Notes under the pieces: generated by a model
The model's database searches: none
Seen by the model: only the letters and a program-made list of their open reading frames with translations
Told to the model about the DNA's origin: nothing
Program-made: the position numbers and the translations under genes
Assembly: GCA_001750645.1 (NCBI GenBank)
Contig: MEIF01000003.1
Span: forward strand, 36,001-100,000
Direction: 5' to 3'
DNA: 64,000 nt
DNA from: Gammaproteobacteria bacterium AqS3
GTDB taxonomy: Bacteria; Pseudomonadota; Gammaproteobacteria; MEIF01; AqS3
Part shown: positions 53,704 to 63,894 of the stretch, one piece after another
Layout: each line of letters starts with the position of its first letter
Position numbering within the stretch: position 1 is the first letter of the stretch

Positions 53704-54876
53704 TCAGACCAGCTGCCCATACTCCTCGATCAGGCAGCGGGCGATGACGATGCGCTGAATCTCGCTGGTGCCCTCGTAGATGCTGGTCAGGCGGATGTCG
53801 CGGACATGGCGCTCCAGCGGAAATTCGCGCATGTAGCCGTAGCCGCCGAGGATCTGCAGCGCCCTGTGGCAGATCTCATTGCCCTTCTCGGTGCAGTAGA
53901 GCTTGGCCATTGACGCCTCTTTATTGATGGGCTGGCCGGCGTCGCGCAGCCACGCCGCCCGGTAGAGCAGCAGGCGCGCCGCCTCGAGTTCGGTGTGGCA
54001 GTCGGCCAGCATCCACTGCAGCCCCTGATGCTCGGCGAGCTTTTTGCCGAACTGCTCGCGCTCGAGGGCGTAGCACGTGGCATAGTCCAGGGCGGCCCCG
54101 GCGATGCCGAGGGCGAGTGCGGCAATGCCCAGGCGCCCGCCGTCGAGGGAGCCGAACGCCAGGCGCAGACCCTCATGCAGCTCGCCGACGATGTGGTCGT
54201 CGGGCACAAAGCAGTCCTCGAGAACGACCTCATTGGTGTGGCTGGCGCACTGCCCCATCTTCTCATCATGCGGGCCGATCGACAGCCCGTCGGCGCCGCC
54301 CTCGACGATGAAGCAGGTGATCTGCCTCGAGCCGATCTCGCCGCTGCAGGCCCAGACCAGGAAGGTCTCGGCAATGCCGGCATTGGAGATCCACTGCTTG
54401 GCGCCGTTGAGCACCCAGCCGCTCTGCCCGTTCTGCACCGCCGGCCGTGCCGCAGTGCGCATCTCGGCCGGGTTGGAGCCTGCCCCCGACTCGGTCAGGC
54501 AGAAACCGGCAAAGGGTTTTTCGCCGGTGCATATCGGGTGCAGAAAGCGCGCCTTCTGGTCATCGCCGGCGCTCTGATTGAGCATGCTGGTGACGAGATT
54601 GTTGATGCTCATCGCCGAGCCGGTCGAGGCGCAGCCCCGGCCGATTTCGGCAACCGCCAAGACGTAGGCGAGCGCCCCGACCTCGCTGCCGCCCCACTCG
54701 CCGGCGACCATCATGCCGTGGAAGCCCAGCCGGGTCAGCTCGCGCAGATTCTCGACATAGCCCTCGGGGTTCTCGCCCCGGTCGAAGGCCGCCGCATGCG
54801 GCGCCAGCGCCCGGTCGGAAAATTCCCGGGCGCTCTGCTGGATCAGCCGCTGCTCCTCGCTGAGGGCAAAGTCCAC
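53704..54876 (-). CDS. Acyl-CoA dehydrogenase (isobutyryl-CoA dehydrogenase-like)
   Basis: A 390-residue FAD enzyme, the last gene of the valine operon. FCLTESGAGSNPAEM (family ALTExxAGSD), KQWISNAG, REQFGKKLAEHQGLQW and the catalytic Glu in SIYEGTSEIQR are clear. Position beside mmsB, 3-hydroxyisobutyryl-CoA hydrolase and mmsA points to oxidation of isobutyryl-CoA to methacrylyl-CoA. GTG 54876 follows the mmsB stop by one base. Confidence 0.9.
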   Translation of the reverse strand: MDFALSEEQRLIQQSAREFSDRALAPHAAAFDRGENPEGYVENLRELTRLGFHGMMVAGEWGGSEVGALAYVLAVAEIGRGCASTGSAMSINNLVTSMLNQSAGDDQKARFLHPICTGEKPFAGFCLTESGAGSNPAEMRTAARPAVQNGQSGWVLNGAKQWISNAGIAETFLVWACSGEIGSRQITCFIVEGGADGLSIGPHDEKMGQCASHTNEVVLEDCFVPDDHIVGELHEGLRLAFGSLDGGRLGIAALALGIAGAALDYATCYALEREQFGKKLAEHQGLQWMLADCHTELEAARLLLYRAAWLRDAGQPINKEASMAKLYCTEKGNEICHRALQILGGYGYMREFPLERHVRDIRLTSIYEGTSEIQRIVIARCLIEEYGQLV

Positions 54877-54877
54877 G

Positions 54878-55759
54878 TCAGGAGTCCTCCCGGTAGAGCC
54901 TGAGAATCGACCCGAAGTCGAGCTCCCCGCCGCCCGCCTCGCAATGCCGCTCGTAGAGTGCGCGCACCAGCGCCCCCAGATGCAGGACGCTGCCGCTCTG
55001 ATCGGCGGCAGCGCCGGCCAGGCTGAGATCCTTGAGCATCAGGTCGCTCTTGAAGCCGCCGCGGTAGTCGGCCCCGGCCACGGCCCCCTCCATGACCCCC
55101 GGCCAGGGGTTGTAGCAGTCCAGCGCCCAGTTGGCGCCCGACGCCTGGTGCATGATCTCGGAGAGCACGGCCTCGTCGAGCCCCAGCCTGTGGCCGAGAT
55201 TCAGCGCCTCGCAGGTGCCGGCCATGCAGATCGCCAGCAGCATGTTGTTGCACATCTTGGCGCTCTGCCCCGAGCCGGTGTCGCCGGCGTGGAACACCCG
55301 GCTGCCCATTGCCTCGAGCAGGGGGCGGGCGCGCTCGATGTCCCCGGCCTCCCCGCCGCACATGAAGGTCAGGGTGCCGGCCTCGGCCGCCCTGATGCCT
55401 CCGGACACCGGGCTGTCGATGGCGCCGCAGCCGTGCTCGCGGGCGCATTCGGCCAGCGCCAGGGCGGTGTCCCGGTCGGCGGTGCTGCAGTCGATCAGCA
55501 GGGCGCCGGCGTTGAGTCGCCCGACCAGACCGGATTCGATCACGGCGCTGCGCACGTGCTCGCCCGCCGGCAGCATCGAAATCAGCGCATCGGCCCCGAT
55601 GCCGACCGCATCATCGCCGAGCACTTCAAGGCCGGCGGCGCCGGCGGCGGTGCGGGCCCTCTCGGAAATGTCGTAAACCTGGACGGCGCGCGCGGCTTTG
55701 AGATTCAGTGCCATGGGCAGCCCCATATTGCCCAGCCCGATGAAGTGAACGGTCTTCAT
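54878..55759 (-). CDS. mmsB: 3-hydroxyisobutyrate dehydrogenase
   Basis: A 293-residue beta-hydroxyacid dehydrogenase: NAD motif FIGLGNMGLPMA, substrate motif DSPVSGG (about 115), catalytic Lys region GSGQSAKMCNN (about 170), and KDLSLA. It oxidises 3-hydroxyisobutyrate to methylmalonate semialdehyde in valine catabolism. The flanking hydrolase makes its substrate and MmsA uses its product. Confidence 0.95.
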   Translation of the reverse strand: MKTVHFIGLGNMGLPMALNLKAARAVQVYDISERARTAAGAAGLEVLGDDAVGIGADALISMLPAGEHVRSAVIESGLVGRLNAGALLIDCSTADRDTALALAECAREHGCGAIDSPVSGGIRAAEAGTLTFMCGGEAGDIERARPLLEAMGSRVFHAGDTGSGQSAKMCNNMLLAICMAGTCEALNLGHRLGLDEAVLSEIMHQASGANWALDCYNPWPGVMEGAVAGADYRGGFKSDLMLKDLSLAGAAADQSGSVLHLGALVRALYERHCEAGGGELDFGSILRLYREDS

Positions 55760-55769
55760 GTCGATGCCC

Positions 55770-56822
55770 TCATGCCGCTGCCCCCTTGTTCGCCGGATCG
55801 AAACCGGTGACCGGCTCGAACCACTCCCCGAGCGAGTCCGGCAGTTGCGACCATGCGGGGGACTGGTCCTTGTCGATGATCAGGGCGCGCACCCCCTCGG
55901 CAAACTCGCCGTGGCGGGACAGCCGGCAGACCAGGTCGTACTCCAGCCCGAGAGCCTGGCCGATGTCCAGCCCCCGGCTGCGCTCAAGGTGCCCCCAGGT
56001 GAGCCGCTGCGCCAGCGGCGAGGCATAGCCAACGCGCCCGCAGAAGCGCTCGATGTCCGGATTGCAGCCGGCCTGCTCGGCGAGCCGGTCCAAGACCTGG
56101 GTGCAGCTGCCGAGCCCCGCCGCAGCGGCGAGTTCGTCCCGCACACCCTCCATCCAGCCGCCGCCGATGGGCGCATGGCGCCGCCTTAGCCAGTCGCTCA
56201 GCGAGGCGGCATCGGGGCCGGAGGCGGCGAATTCCAGCAGGTCGGAATGCGCCTCGCCGGCGAGGGTGCAGTCGGCCAGCCCGAGGAATACGGCATCGTC
56301 GGCGCCGATCTGGCCGCCGGTCAGCGCCAGCAGCCATTCAAGGCGGTCGCCCCGCCGGTTGAGAAAAAAGCCGGCGCCGACATCGGGCAGAAAGCCGATG
56401 TGCGTCTCGGGCATGGCCATGCGCGTCCTCGGTGTGACGATGCGGTGGCTGCAGCCCTGCATCACCCCCATGCCCCCGCCCATGACGATACCGTCGGTCC
56501 AGGCGATCGTCGGCTTGGGAAAGCGGTGCAGCGCCAGATCCATGCGGTATTCGGTTGCAAAGAAGGCGTCGCAGGCGGCATGGTCGCCCCGCTGCATGTT
56601 GGCGTAGAGGCTCTGGATGTCGCCGCCCGCACAGAAGGCCCGGTCTCCGGCGCCCTGAAACACAACGCAGGCCACTTCCGGATCCTCGGCCCACTGTTCC
56701 AGCAGATTGAGCAGGGCGGCGGCCATGTCCAGGCTGAGTGCGTTGAGCGTGGCCTCGCTGTTGAGCACCACCTGAACAGCGCGCCCCCGGCGGCTGATCA
56801 GAAGGTCGCCCCCGGCGCTCAC
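55770..56822 (-). CDS. 3-hydroxyisobutyryl-CoA hydrolase
   Basis: A 350-residue crotonase-fold thioesterase. AFCAGGDIQSLY (oxyanion segment), GIVMGGGMGVMQGCSHRIVT, and MPETHIGFLPDVGAGFFLNR (catalytic Glu and Asp) are the HIBYL-CoA hydrolase version of the fold, with the long C-terminal extension that distinguishes it from enoyl-CoA hydratases. GTG 56822 overlaps the upstream hydratase stop (GTGA); the track start at 56888 lies inside that gene. Confidence 0.92.
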   Translation of the reverse strand: MSAGGDLLISRRGRAVQVVLNSEATLNALSLDMAAALLNLLEQWAEDPEVACVVFQGAGDRAFCAGGDIQSLYANMQRGDHAACDAFFATEYRMDLALHRFPKPTIAWTDGIVMGGGMGVMQGCSHRIVTPRTRMAMPETHIGFLPDVGAGFFLNRRGDRLEWLLALTGGQIGADDAVFLGLADCTLAGEAHSDLLEFAASGPDAASLSDWLRRRHAPIGGGWMEGVRDELAAAAGLGSCTQVLDRLAEQAGCNPDIERFCGRVGYASPLAQRLTWGHLERSRGLDIGQALGLEYDLVCRLSRHGEFAEGVRALIIDKDQSPAWSQLPDSLGEWFEPVTGFDPANKGAAA

Positions 56823-57580
56823 TTCCACTTGGGCGGGCGCTTTTCCAGAAAGGCCTCGCAGCCCTCCCGGCGGTTGTCGTCCCGCCACAGCTTGACAAAC
56901 GCCTCCCGCTCCTGTGCCAGCGCCGAGTCGCGCGGCACCTGCCGGCCCAGCTCGACCAGCCGCTTGCAGTGGCGCAGGCTGGTCGGGCTCTGCGCGGCGG
57001 CCCCCGCCGCCAATTCTCCGGCGCGCACCAGCAGTTCATCGCGCGGGACGACCTCCTGGATCAGGCCGATGCGCTCGGCGGTCTCGGCGTCGACGGTCTC
57101 GCCGCAGAGGATCATGCGCTTGGCCCAGCCCTCGCCGATCAGCGCCGGCAGCGCCTGGGTGCCGCCGCCGCAGGGCAGCAGGCCGACCTTGGCTTCCGGC
57201 AGGCCGAGCTTGGCCTCGGGGCAGGCGATGCGGATGTCGCAGGCCAGCGCCGCCTCCAGCCCGCCGCCCATGGCAAAGCCGTTGATCGCGGCGATGCTGA
57301 CGCCGGAAAAACCGGCGAGCGCCTCAAAGGCCTCGCCGAACAGGCCGGCCATGCGCACGGCGCCGCCCGCATCGGCCGCCGCAAACACCTTGAGATCGGC
57401 CCCGGCGCTGAAGAACCTCTCGCCGGCGCCGGTCAGGATGACGGCGGCGAGGCCGGCTTCACCCTGCAGCGATGCAAACAGATCGCGCAGCTCGGCCAGG
57501 CTGTCCTCGTCCCAGACATTGGCCGGAGGGTTGTCCATGGTCAGATGCCCGACGGCTCCGTCTCTCTCCAGTTTCAGCAT
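56819..57580 (-). CDS. Enoyl-CoA hydratase (methacrylyl-CoA hydratase role)
   Basis: A 253-residue crotonase. FFSAGADLKVF forms the oxyanion loop and NGFAMGGGLEAALACDIRIA the core helix. In the LPEAKVGLLPCGGGTQALP segment one of the two usual catalytic acids is visible as Glu. In this operon it would hydrate methacrylyl-CoA. It lies between mmsA and the hydrolase. Confidence 0.9.
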   Translation of the reverse strand: MLKLERDGAVGHLTMDNPPANVWDEDSLAELRDLFASLQGEAGLAAVILTGAGERFFSAGADLKVFAAADAGGAVRMAGLFGEAFEALAGFSGVSIAAINGFAMGGGLEAALACDIRIACPEAKLGLPEAKVGLLPCGGGTQALPALIGEGWAKRMILCGETVDAETAERIGLIQEVVPRDELLVRAGELAAGAAAQSPTSLRHCKRLVELGRQVPRDSALAQEREAFVKLWRDDNRREGCEAFLEKRPPKWK

Positions 57581-57603
57581 GGTCTTTCAGCCTCCCGCAT
57601 TGC

Positions 57604-59103
57604 TCATTTCAGTGTGATGGCGGTGTTGATCGGCTCTCCCGAGGCCTCCGTCCAGCGCGATGTGACGGTCTTGGTCTCGGTGTAGAAGCGCACCGCCTGC
57701 TTGCCATAGGGATGCAGATCCCCGAAGAATGAACCGCGCCAGCCCGAGAAGTTGAAGAAGGGCAGCGGCACCGGAATCGGAATGTTGACGCCGACGTTGC
57801 CGACCCGCACCTCATGCTCGAAATGCCGCGCCGAGGCTCCGGAGGCGGTGAAGATCGAGGTGCCATTGCCGTTGGGGTTGGCGTTGATCAGCGCAATGGC
57901 CTCATCAAGCGTGTCGACGCTGACGATGCACAGCACCGGGCCGAAGATCTCCTCGGTGTAGATGCTCATCTCGGGAGTGACGTCGGCGAACAGCGTCGGC
58001 CCGACCCAGTTGCCCTGGGGGTGCTCGGGATGGCTCCAGCCGCTGCCGTCGAGCAGACAGCGGGCGCCGGCGTCTTTGCCCTCGCCGATCAGCCGCAGAA
58101 CCCGCTCCCTGGCCGCCGGGCTGATCAGCGCACCGTAGGCGGCGCCGTCCTCGTTCCAGAGTCCGGGGCGCATCCTGCCCATGGCCTCGGCGAGCTCGTC
58201 GACAATGGCGTCGGCCTCGCCGACCAGCACGGCGACGCTGATGGCCATGCAGCGCTGGCCGGCAGCCCCCGCCGCCGAGCCGGCCAGGGCGTTGACAGTG
58301 CCGGTGCGGTCGGCGTCGGGCATGACCACTAGGTGGTTCTTGGCGCCACACATCGCCTGGACGCGCTTGCCGTGGGCACAGCCGCGGGTGTAGATGTGGC
58401 GGCCGACCGGGGTCGAGCCGACAAAGGAGACCGCCTGAATGTCGGGGTGCTCGAGCAACTGGTCGACCGCTGCGGCCCGACCGTGGACCACCTGCAGCAG
58501 ACAGGGGTCGGCGCCGGCCTCGATGAACAGCTCGGCCAAGCGCATCGGCGTCATTGGATCCTGCTCGGAGGGCTTGAGGACGAAGGTGTTGCCGCAGGCA
58601 ATGGCCAGCGGGAACATCCACAGCGGGATCATCGCCGGGAAGTTGAACGGCGTGATGCCGGTGCAGACCCCGATGGGCTGCAGGTAGCTGTGGATGTCGG
58701 CGTCGGAGGCGATGTTCTCAAGCGTCTCGCCCATGCCCAGCGAGCAGATCGAGGCGGCGTGCTCGACCACCTCAATGCCGCGCCAGACATCCCCCATGGC
58801 ATCCTCGAAGGTCTTGCCGGACTCCAGGCTGAGCAGCTCGGCGATGTTCTTCTGCTCGGCCTTGAGCAGGTGCTGGTAGTCGAGCATCAGGCGCATGCGC
58901 TGCTGCGGGGAGGACTTGCGCCACTCCTGGAAGGCCGCAAGCGCACTCGCCACTGCGGCGTCGACATCGTCCGGGTGCGCCTCGGGTGCGCGCCCCAGCA
59001 ATTCCTGGGTGGCGGGGTTGAAAACCTCGATGCTGCCCTGCGAGCGGCCCTGCGTGAATTCGCCGCCAATGAGCTGTGAAATTTCGGACGGGGAAGCAGT
59101 CAA
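57604..59103 (-). CDS. mmsA: Methylmalonate-semialdehyde dehydrogenase (CoA-acylating)
   Basis: A 499-residue aldehyde dehydrogenase that converts methylmalonate semialdehyde to propionyl-CoA. [47 protein letters not shown] and the catalytic Cys in [10 protein letters not shown] are the MmsA forms of the fold. TTG 59103 follows GGGAGG by nine bases and gives the family length; the track start at 59139 adds 12 residues upstream of the ribosome site. It is first gene of the valine operon. Confidence 0.95.
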   Translation of the reverse strand: MTASPSEISQLIGGEFTQGRSQGSIEVFNPATQELLGRAPEAHPDDVDAAVASALAAFQEWRKSSPQQRMRLMLDYQHLLKAEQKNIAELLSLESGKTFEDAMGDVWRGIEVVEHAASICSLGMGETLENIASDADIHSYLQPIGVCTGITPFNFPAMIPLWMFPLAIACGNTFVLKPSEQDPMTPMRLAELFIEAGADPCLLQVVHGRAAAVDQLLEHPDIQAVSFVGSTPVGRHIYTRGCAHGKRVQAMCGAKNHLVVMPDADRTGTVNALAGSAAGAAGQRCMAISVAVLVGEADAIVDELAEAMGRMRPGLWNEDGAAYGALISPAARERVLRLIGEGKDAGARCLLDGSGWSHPEHPQGNWVGPTLFADVTPEMSIYTEEIFGPVLCIVSVDTLDEAIALINANPNGNGTSIFTASGASARHFEHEVRVGNVGVNIPIPVPLPFFNFSGWRGSFFGDLHPYGKQAVRFYTETKTVTSRWTEASGEPINTAITLK

Positions 59104-59144
59104 TGTTGTTTTCCCTCCCAGTGCAGACAGATGCCGCAAGTCGG

Positions 59145-59173
59145 ATTATGGTGCAGATGGTGCAAATGTGCAT
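59145..59173 (-). promoter_or_regulatory. Promoter/operator region of the valine operon
   Basis: On the minus strand CATAAT (59150-59145) is a candidate -10. Next to it, 59148-59173 holds a 9-base-period repeat (plus strand ATGGTGCA, ATGGTGCA, ATGTGCAT), the kind of array a regulator dimer could bind across the -35 area. Confidence 0.4.
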
Positions 59174-59354
59174 CCCGGAACGCTGCCGACCGATGCGGCA
59201 ACGATGTTCGCCCGAATGGCGGGACAGTGCAAAGGCGCTCGAATTTTGCAGCGAGTTTTATTTTCCGACCGGCTGCACCGCGGGCGGGGCGGTCGCATAT
59301 TTCGTATATATTCCCCCCGCAGCGGCGGCGCCGGTTGACGGCCGGCGGATTCAG

Positions 59355-60116
59355 ATGGCCCAGATTGTTTCAGGCGGCGTCGAGATTTACTACGAAGCAC
59401 GCGGATCGGGACCGGCGATCCTGCTCTCGCACGGCTATGGCGAGACCAGCCAGATGTGGCGGGATCAGTTCGAGGCGCTGTCGGTGCATCACAGGCTCAT
59501 CGTCTGGGACATGCGCGGGCACGGGCGCAGCGGCGTTCCGGAGGATCAGGCCGCCTACACGCAGGCGGCGACGGTGGCGGACATGCGGGCCATCCTCGAC
59601 GCCGAGGGCATTGATCAGGCTGTCATCGGCGGGCTGTCGCTGGGCGGGTTCATGTCGCTGGCCTTCCACCTGACGCACCCCGAACGGGTGCGGGCGCTGA
59701 TGCTGATCGACACCGGGCCGGGGTTCAAAAACGACGAGGCGCGCGAGGGCTGGAACCGCTATGCGCTCAAGATCGCCGAGGGGTTCCGGCAAAACGGGCT
59801 GGCGCAATTGGGGCGCGACCTGCAGAGCTCGGGGCGCAATGAGCACGCCTCGGCCGAGGGGCTGGTGCGTTCAGCCGTCGGCATGCTGACCCAGCAGAGT
59901 GGCGAGGTCATCCACTCGCTGCCGGAGATCCGGGCGCCGACCCTGGTGGTGGTCGGCGAGAACGACGAGCCCTATCTCGCCGCGAGCGACTACATGCACG
60001 GCAAGATTTCGGGTTCGCACAAGGTCATCATCCCCGATGCCGCACACCTGGCCAACGTCGATCAGCCCGAGATCTTCAACCGCGAGGTGCTGGGATTTCT
60101 GGAGGGTCTCGCCTAG
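59355..60116 (+). CDS. Alpha/beta hydrolase
   Basis: A 253-residue hydrolase. The oxyanion strand is LLSHGYGETSQMW, the nucleophile elbow GGLSLGGFM (Ser near 94), the acid in VVGENDEPY and the His in PDAAHLANV. It resembles enol-lactonase/esterase-type small hydrolases. ATG 59355 was chosen; the track start at 59076 reads through the divergent promoter region. Confidence 0.9.
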   Translation: MAQIVSGGVEIYYEARGSGPAILLSHGYGETSQMWRDQFEALSVHHRLIVWDMRGHGRSGVPEDQAAYTQAATVADMRAILDAEGIDQAVIGGLSLGGFMSLAFHLTHPERVRALMLIDTGPGFKNDEAREGWNRYALKIAEGFRQNGLAQLGRDLQSSGRNEHASAEGLVRSAVGMLTQQSGEVIHSLPEIRAPTLVVVGENDEPYLAASDYMHGKISGSHKVIIPDAAHLANVDQPEIFNREVLGFLEGLA

Positions 60117-60156
60117 CGACCCGGATGTCCGCCCGCCGGCTTCCGCCGGTGCGTTG

Positions 60157-60753
60157 TTACCGGTGCTTGCCGACTTCCCAGCCGCTGGTTTCGGCGAGGT
60201 GTCTCTCACCCGCCTCAATGGGCAGGTCCTCGAGCGCCGAGCCCATTGAGTCGTTCCAGCGGTTGAGAAAGCCGAACAGGGCGATGACCGCCGTGATCTC
60301 GACGATGTCGGCATCGCTCCAGTGTGCGCACAGCGCATCGGCTATCGATTCGTCAACCCCGTTGGGCACGCCGGCAGCGGTGCGGGCATAGGCCAGCGCG
60401 GCCTTTTCGGCCTCGGTGAAATGCTCGCTGTGCTCGAAATCCCAGACGCTCTCAAGCCGCTCGGGGGTTGACCCGAAGCGCTCGGCGCCCAGGATGGTGT
60501 GCGCCTGGCAGTAGCGACAGCCCGAGGTGAAGCTGGTCGCATAGCCGAGCAGTCGCTTGAACTCGGGCGTGACCTGTCCGCGGCACTGCATCACGGCGAT
60601 GTTGAGTGCGGTGAAGGCCGCCGCCACTGCCGGTCGGTGTGCCATGGTCTTGACGCTGTTGGGGATCACCCCCAAGGGTCCCTTGAAAAACTGCAGCTGC
60701 TCCAGCAGGGACGCTTCGATTTGCTGCTCCGCAAGCGGTTTGACCAATGGCAT
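60157..60753 (-). CDS. AhpD-like/carboxymuconolactone decarboxylase-family protein
   Basis: A 198-residue helical protein with CRYCQAHTILGA (CxxC-x3-H redox site) near residue 87. ATG 60753 follows AAGGAG. It is a paralogue of the protein at 14974-15570, with the same length. It is convergent with the hydrolase; likely role in peroxide reduction or unassigned. Confidence 0.87.
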   Translation of the reverse strand: MPLVKPLAEQQIEASLLEQLQFFKGPLGVIPNSVKTMAHRPAVAAAFTALNIAVMQCRGQVTPEFKRLLGYATSFTSGCRYCQAHTILGAERFGSTPERLESVWDFEHSEHFTEAEKAALAYARTAAGVPNGVDESIADALCAHWSDADIVEITAVIALFGFLNRWNDSMGSALEDLPIEAGERHLAETSGWEVGKHR

Positions 60754-60873
60754 GTGACTACTCCTTGTCGGGGTGGACGGCGCCGTCATGACACCGACTC
60801 AAAAGCGGGGCAATGTATAGAGGCGCCAAGCCCGGTGCAACCCTGTTCGGGACGACCGCATGGGGCGCCGATC

Positions 60874-62286
60874 TCAGTGCCGCTCGGGCAGGACCTTGCC
60901 CGGGTTCATGATGCCGTCGGGATCGAGGCTTTCCTTGATGCGCCGCAGCAGGGTCAGCTCCGCGGCCGATTTGTAGCGCGCGGCCTCGTCGCGGCGCAGC
61001 ACCCCCAGACCGTGCTCGGCCGAGATCGAGCCGCCGTGCTGCACGACCAGGTCGTGAACGATGGTGTTGATGTTTTCCTGGCATGTGCGAAATTCGCCGT
61101 GATCCAAGTTCGGCCCCGGGGCGATGTTGTAGTGCAGGTTGCCGTCGCCGAGGTGTCCGAAGGGCTCGATGGAAATGTCGGGGAATGCCTCCAAAAGTCT
61201 GCCGGAGCACTCGGCGTCAAAGGCGGCCAGCTGACTGATCGGCAGCGAGATGTCGTGCTTGATGACGGGTCTTCCCGCCGACTGGGCCTCGGAGATGCCC
61301 TCGCGCAGAGCCCACAGCTCGGCAAACTGTCTCTCAGACTGCGAGACTGCGGCATCGAGGATGCGCCCGCCATCGAACTGCCGCCGCAGCCAGTCGAGGG
61401 CTCTCTCGTGAGTGCGCGCCGGATCACCCCAGCTGGAGATCTCGAGCAGCACGTAGTGCGGGCAGGGTTTCTGCAGCGGCAGCCGCGCCCGCTCCGAGCG
61501 CCCGATGAGGACCTCCAGACACTTTGATGAGATCACCTCGCAGGCGGTCAGCTCCGGGCCCAGATATTGCTGCACGGAGGCGAAGACATCGCAGGCGCCC
61601 TGCAGATCCGCGACGCCGGCGAACACCGCCGCAGCGGATTCGGGCTTGGCAGACAGGCGCAGCGAGGCGGCGGTGATCACCCCGAGCGTGCCCTCCGAGC
61701 CGATGAACAGCTCGCGCAGGGCGTAGCCGGTGTTGTCCTTGATCAGTCCCTGAGCGCCCCGCCAGACCTCGCCCGAGGCCAGCACCACCTCGAGCCCGAG
61801 ACAGAGATGGCGCGCGCTGCCGTAGCGGAAGGCGTGTATCCCGCCGGCGTTGGTGGCCATGACCCCGCCGATCTGGCAGGTGCCCTCGGCGGCCAGACTG
61901 AGCGGGAACAGCCGGCCGTTGTCGGCGGCGAGCTGCTGCACCTGCAGCAGGGTCAGGCCGGCCTCGACTTCAAGCGTTCCGGTGCGTGAATCCAGCCGGC
62001 GGATTTGGGTGAGCCGCTCCAGCGAGAGCACCAGCGCCCGCCCCGATGCATCCGGCGTGGCCCCGCCCGAGAGCCCGGTATTGCCTCCCTGGGGGACGAT
62101 GGGCGCACCCGCTTCCCGGCACCAGTTGACGATCTTGACGACATCCCGCAGGTCGACCGGGCGCGCAACCCCCTGCGCCCTGCCGGTGTAGATGCCGCGC
62201 CAGTCGGTCAGGTAGCGCGCCGTGTCAGACGCATCGGTCAGGACATCGCCGCCGATCTGCCGCCTCAGCTGGCTGAGATCGCCCAC
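60874..62286 (-). CDS. FAD-linked D-2-hydroxyacid dehydrogenase (GlcD/D-lactate/D-2-HG type)
   Basis: A 470-residue VAO/PCMH-type flavoprotein. FAD-binding segments are IVPQGGNTGLSGGATPD (about 62-78), SLAAEGTCQIGGVMATNAGG (about 128-150) and ELFIGSEGTLGVIT. The C-terminal oxidase domain has the metal/substrate HLGDGNLHYNI and HGLGVLRR. It oxidises a D-2-hydroxyacid such as D-lactate, glycolate or D-2-hydroxyglutarate. GTG 62286. Confidence 0.92.
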   Translation of the reverse strand: MGDLSQLRRQIGGDVLTDASDTARYLTDWRGIYTGRAQGVARPVDLRDVVKIVNWCREAGAPIVPQGGNTGLSGGATPDASGRALVLSLERLTQIRRLDSRTGTLEVEAGLTLLQVQQLAADNGRLFPLSLAAEGTCQIGGVMATNAGGIHAFRYGSARHLCLGLEVVLASGEVWRGAQGLIKDNTGYALRELFIGSEGTLGVITAASLRLSAKPESAAAVFAGVADLQGACDVFASVQQYLGPELTACEVISSKCLEVLIGRSERARLPLQKPCPHYVLLEISSWGDPARTHERALDWLRRQFDGGRILDAAVSQSERQFAELWALREGISEAQSAGRPVIKHDISLPISQLAAFDAECSGRLLEAFPDISIEPFGHLGDGNLHYNIAPGPNLDHGEFRTCQENINTIVHDLVVQHGGSISAEHGLGVLRRDEAARYKSAAELTLLRRIKESLDPDGIMNPGKVLPERH

Positions 62287-62388
62287 GCCTTGTTCAGCCT
62301 TTCGGACCTATCCGCACCCGGCGATTCGATTTGATAAAAATCAGCGGGGCAGAGCACTGCCCGATCACCGGATGTCGAATGCGCGCGC

Positions 62389-63015
62389 TCAGCCTGATCT
62401 CCAGCGGTTGAGCTGCTGGATGGTCTCGTAATAGGTGCTGGCCTCGGTCACCGCAGAGGCGTCGGTGACCCAGAGGGCGAACCCGGCAGCGCTCAGCCCC
62501 GCCCCGGTTCCCAGCAGTGTCATGTTGAGCCGCCAGTACGCATACAGTCCCGCTATGGCACCCAGTGCCACCATGACCAGCTGGCCGATCTTATAGGCCG
62601 GAAAATTCGCAACGACGAGGGCCATGCGCTCGGTCTCCTCGGCGAAAAAAGCGGCCTGGTCGGTCTGCAGCTGTGCCAGCAGGCTGCTGACCTGATCGTC
62701 GGTGCGGAAATAAATCGTCCCCCCGACGATGAACTCGATCACGCCGATGGCCACCAGGGGATAGGACAGGCCGCGTCCGAACGGACCCCTGCGGTAGAAA
62801 ATCAGGGCGCCGAGCAGGCAGAGCAGCGCCAGGATCAGCTTGGACATGCCGACGGTTTTCTCGTTGTCAAAATAGGTGTTGATGGCCGACTGCATGATCA
62901 TCGTGATGGCATTGGACTGGGCTGAGTTCGAGCCCTCCAGCCCCGAGGCGTATCCGGCACTCAGCAGCAGACCGCCCAAGATCAAAAAAGCACCGCCGAT
63001 GGCCGGGTTTTTCAA
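62389..63015 (-). CDS. Uncharacterised membrane protein
   Basis: A protein of about 208 residues from TTG 63015 with hydrophobic stretches at about 5-22, 53-73, 83-100, 140-160 and 170-188. No family is recognised. The track's 340-residue ORF starts far upstream in sequence that does not look coding; a TTTATACT box just upstream of 63015 supports a start near there, but the exact codon is uncertain. Confidence 0.6.
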   Translation of the reverse strand: MKNPAIGGAFLILGGLLLSAGYASGLEGSNSAQSNAITMIMQSAINTYFDNEKTVGMSKLILALLCLLGALIFYRRGPFGRGLSYPLVAIGVIEFIVGGTIYFRTDDQVSSLLAQLQTDQAAFFAEETERMALVVANFPAYKIGQLVMVALGAIAGLYAYWRLNMTLLGTGAGLSAAGFALWVTDASAVTEASTYYETIQQLNRWRSG

Positions 63016-63894
63016 GACATCTGTTCGGTCTTGTTCTCGGGCAGTATAAAGGGCGGTACATCGGACCAGCCTCATCAAGGCAGGCCTACATACATAACAC
63101 CACAGATGCGCACCAAGAAGAGTCCCTCCGCCTAAAAACTGGCCGGCATTTGCGGGGACATCTGCTGGGCTTGAAAGGATTCGCACAACGCAAAAAATCG
63201 CCCTCGTCGTCAAGATTGACCCGCATTTGGCAAGAATATATGCACCCGGAGACTGGCGGAAATGGCAGGTGGACTGCGGTCTGAGGGAGAAAAATATATT
63301 GCGCAAATGCACCCCGAAAATGCTCATATAGAACATAAAAAACAGGGACTTGTGAGCTTTCAAGAACAGGCCATCCCCACTCTTTTTACGGGTTTTACGG
63401 GCTTGAGCCAAAACCTGCTGTTGTCATACAGCCGCTGTATTGCCGCCTTCTTGGATTTCTCTCTGTCGGCATATTCGTCACTGCCCGTATTGTCCTGAAA
63501 TATATCGCCGGATACTTGCCACTGCCTATCTCCGTCCTCTCAAGTTGCCCAGTCAGAATCATTTCAATGATCTGCAATGCTTGCTTGCCGGCATGTTGCG
63601 GTCAAGATGGATCATGGCATCGTTGTGGCATTCCACAATCGCGTGCCGGCAGCCAAGAATCAGGTTCTGCGTCGAACAACCGGCTTTCTTTCAACAAAAT
63701 GATGTCCTCGCAGCAGCACAATCCCAAGACCGAATCGTGCAGACATCCTGCCGCTGCCACAGCTGCGAAAGAAACCGCTCAGTGTGCGCACCGGGAACCG
63801 ACGCCGGAGAAGGTCTCAAACAAGCTGGCGGCTTAAATTGAATGCCGCATCAATAGCTCCCAGAGCTGCGCACCGCCACGGCAATCGTTCAGGC
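63016..63894. other. 880-bp gap between the membrane protein and the rRNA terminator
   Basis: Only short, mutually conflicting ORFs on both strands, with an AT-rich patch near 63230-63350. The minus-strand ORF at 63577-63395 (IIEMILTGQLERTEIG...) has protein-like composition and could be a fragment of a decayed gene, but I cannot assign it. Confidence 0.45.

Noticed and set aside
60133-60160. Possible terminator between the hydrolase and AhpD-like genes
   Set aside because: Only a 5-bp GC stem (CCGGC/GCCGG) and no proper T run.
63262-63841. Plus-strand ORFs near the rRNA terminator
   Set aside because: They overlap each other in different frames, lack motifs and ribosome sites, and read like noncoding sequence.
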